From positions 124,001-188,000 of the forward strand of contig KV918825.1 in assembly GCA_002049455.2 (NCBI GenBank): a DNA stretch of 64,000 nucleotides. The letters run 5' to 3'. The stretch's first letter is position 1, and each line of letters opens with the position of its first letter. Source of the stretch: Porphyra umbilicalis. Lineage: Eukaryota > Rhodophyta > Bangiophyceae > Bangiales > Bangiaceae. Positions 62,246-64,000 of the stretch are shown here, piece after piece. The translations under genes were made by a program, and so were the position numbers. The notes below the pieces were generated by a model. It saw only the letters and a program-made list of their open reading frames with translations, was not told the DNA's origin and made no database searches.

Positions 62246-64000
62246 TTAGAGCACACCCAACAACGTCTCCCCCAAGTTCTGAAACTCCAAACGGAATACG
62301 CCACGTTTGCTTACGTGCAGGGCGGTGAGCGGCCCCCCATTTTTCTCATCCAAGAGGGCCCTCTGCCCTCCTGGAGTTACCGGAAACGAAGGCTACATGA
62401 TCACCAGATGGGGAAAGCAAGATGGGGGATGCGCGCCCAGCAACGTTCGTCCCCAAGTAGTCGAAGTTCGTGCAAAACGTGAAGCAGTATCGATGCCATG
62501 ACACACCGGACGAAAAGGCTGCCGTGCGGCAGAGATCGTGAGACGAAGTGTCTATGATCCCAGTGGAACATTTCAAATCGCGTCAATAAAAGACACTTTT
62601 GGCACACACGTCTAAAATAGAGAGACACGAATCGTGAACATCGGACGAAGTGGTCGCACCACGCGTCCAGATTCAGCACGGCGGGAGAAACTTGGCACAT
62701 TTGTCTCCAACCCGAGTCTCACGGGACACAACAGAGGTGCTGGCGTTGGTCGAGGTTCCCTCAACGGGTGCGTGATGCGATGCGCTGTCGCGACAAGCCC
62801 GAGTCGTGGACCGCGCGGTCCGTCCCGAAACGCCTTTCGGGTGCTTCCAGAAGCAACGGTGGCCAACGCCATTCGTTGGACCAGGCGTCGACAGTCCCTG
62901 GAGGCGGGCTGGTGCAAAAATCCATTGGGGCAGTATCGCTGGTCCGGCGCCAGAAAACTGGTCCGATCCCGCAACCAGTCTCACGATTTGTTTGCTTGAC
63001 ATGGGGAAATATTGAAAAGTTTGTAGTAGTATGGAGCCTTGTCATTTGCTCGCGGAATTGTTTAGAAAAACTCAGATGGGAGGCGGATTCGATGCGGCGA
63101 GGGGTCAGCCGGCCCGTGATCAGATTGTGTTGCTTCCTGTGTCCTGTGTGCGCCCCTCCCGCCCAACCGGTCATTTGGGGCCACCCCGTGACCGCTGCGG
63201 ATTGGGCGGGGGTGCGTGGAGGGCGCGCGGGTCACCGCGCATTGCGGCTGGGGAGGCGTCAGCCGGGGTTCGTGTCCACCTCGGGCGCCCTCGAAGACAC
63301 CTCGTGTGTTTCGGGCCCGCTGCGGGCCTGCGCCCTGCCCCGCCCCCTCGTCCAGCGCGCACGAGGGGTCCCCCGGGCACGGTCGAGCACTGGCGCAGCT
63401 TGCGGGGGCGCGCCGCCCTCCCGCCCTCTGGCCCAACGACCGCCTGCGCGACACCGATCACGTGCTTTCCGCCGGAGTGCCAGAGCGGAAGACACCGGCG
63501 GCTCCTGCCCCTCCTCCCCCTGCCCCACTCGTGTTGATTCTCTCCTTCTTGCCTCCCGCGCGCGCCTGTTGCAACCGACACGCCGCCGGTGTACCGCGAG
63601 CTCCGGCGGCGCGTCCGTGTGCTCTGGTCACCGCTCCCCCCTTGTCCCCGTCTCCACCCCCGGCCTTCAAAAGCCGGCCTTCTTCCTCCCCCCCCTTTCC
63701 GATCATGACCCGTAAGCCGGACCGGGAGCGCGACACGGAGCGTCGCCGTGACCAGCGTCGTCGTCATCAAGAGCGGCTCACCGTGCTCGCGCGGTGCACG
63801 TGCTCTTGACATATCGAGGGCTGCCCACCGTGCTCAACGTCGGCCCCACCACGCTGGGGGCCCGCGCTTCCTGTCTCTAGTAGCTGTGCGCCGCCGGCTG
63901 GCCAAGGACCGCCGGTAGCTGGCGGCGCCTGGGTGCCGCCGCCCAACGCTACACCGAACCAGGGCGGCGGCAATTGGGCCGGGGGGGCGGGACGGTCGTC
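62246..64000. other. Unassigned right end of window
   Basis: 62250-63060 is mixed composition with AATAAA at about 62585 and short frames on both strands, none recognised. 63060-64000 is GC-rich with multiple open frames; the frame ending at 63809 finishes with a very basic peptide (KPDRERDTERRRDQRRRHQE). Nothing firm. Confidence 0.35.

Overview
The window looks like a transposon-dense stretch of a GC-rich eukaryotic nuclear genome. Nothing bacterial is seen: no operons, no Shine-Dalgarno series, no CRISPR array. The few non-transposon reading frames that can be recognised (an NHLRC2-like beta-propeller gene and a CAND1-like HEAT-repeat fragment) are eukaryotic and intronless over the readable part, with extreme GC and simple CCG/GGC repeats. 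A red alga of the Porphyra/Pyropia type would fit, but that is an inference from style and not an identification.

Layout. 1-6.3 kb: minus-strand Ty3/gypsy element A, cut off by the left edge, with several stops and a solo LTR of another family inside its gag. 6.6-9.3 kb: minus-strand chromovirus pol remnant B, interrupted by a small TIR element. 9.3-11.1 kb: GC-rich spacer with a minisatellite and a fragment (X1) of an unknown element ORF. 11.1-19.2 kb: minus-strand chromovirus D, split inside reverse transcriptase by a 3.85-kb PIF/Harbinger-like transposon (14170-18016) carrying a DDE transposase and a second ORF. 19.3-22.8 kb: a tandem repeat of about 155 bp, a second X fragment, an LTR-like repeat and a tRNA-derived (SINE-like) sequence. 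22805-33048: a structurally complete chromovirus C, with 367-bp LTRs, a GTGTT target duplication, PBS, PPT, gag, a -1 frameshift signal and pol, plus one or two large ORFs in ANTISENSE orientation between pol and the 3' LTR.

33.1-36.5 kb and 57.7-62.2 kb hold inverted copies of the same repeat (blocks X-Y-Z), each invaded by different DNA transposons (pogo-like?, hAT, a 3-bp-TSD element, TA-TSD MITEs, a Harbinger MITE). 37.7-40.7 kb: an NHLRC2-like gene broken by an in-frame TAG and a 1365-bp TIR element. 41-43.2 kb: two minus-strand hypothetical ORFs. 44.6-46.2 kb: an inverted-repeat element with clustered CACAGCA motifs, a G-rich minisatellite and a MITE. 46-54 kb: very GC-rich sequence, open in most frames, containing a CAND1-like fragment at 51.4-52.0 kb. 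53.9-57.3 kb: a long ORF dominated by about 30 copies of a GC-rich repeat.

The most interesting signals are the antisense ORFs in element C; a C-terminal pol domain with an NPPF motif after the chromodomain, shared in part with element D; the same in-phase GGGAAAC slippery heptamer and the same 18-nt PBS in elements A and C; and two unrelated transposons inserted within the same 8 bp of two copies of one repeat. All calls are by eye from the sequence; no database search was run.
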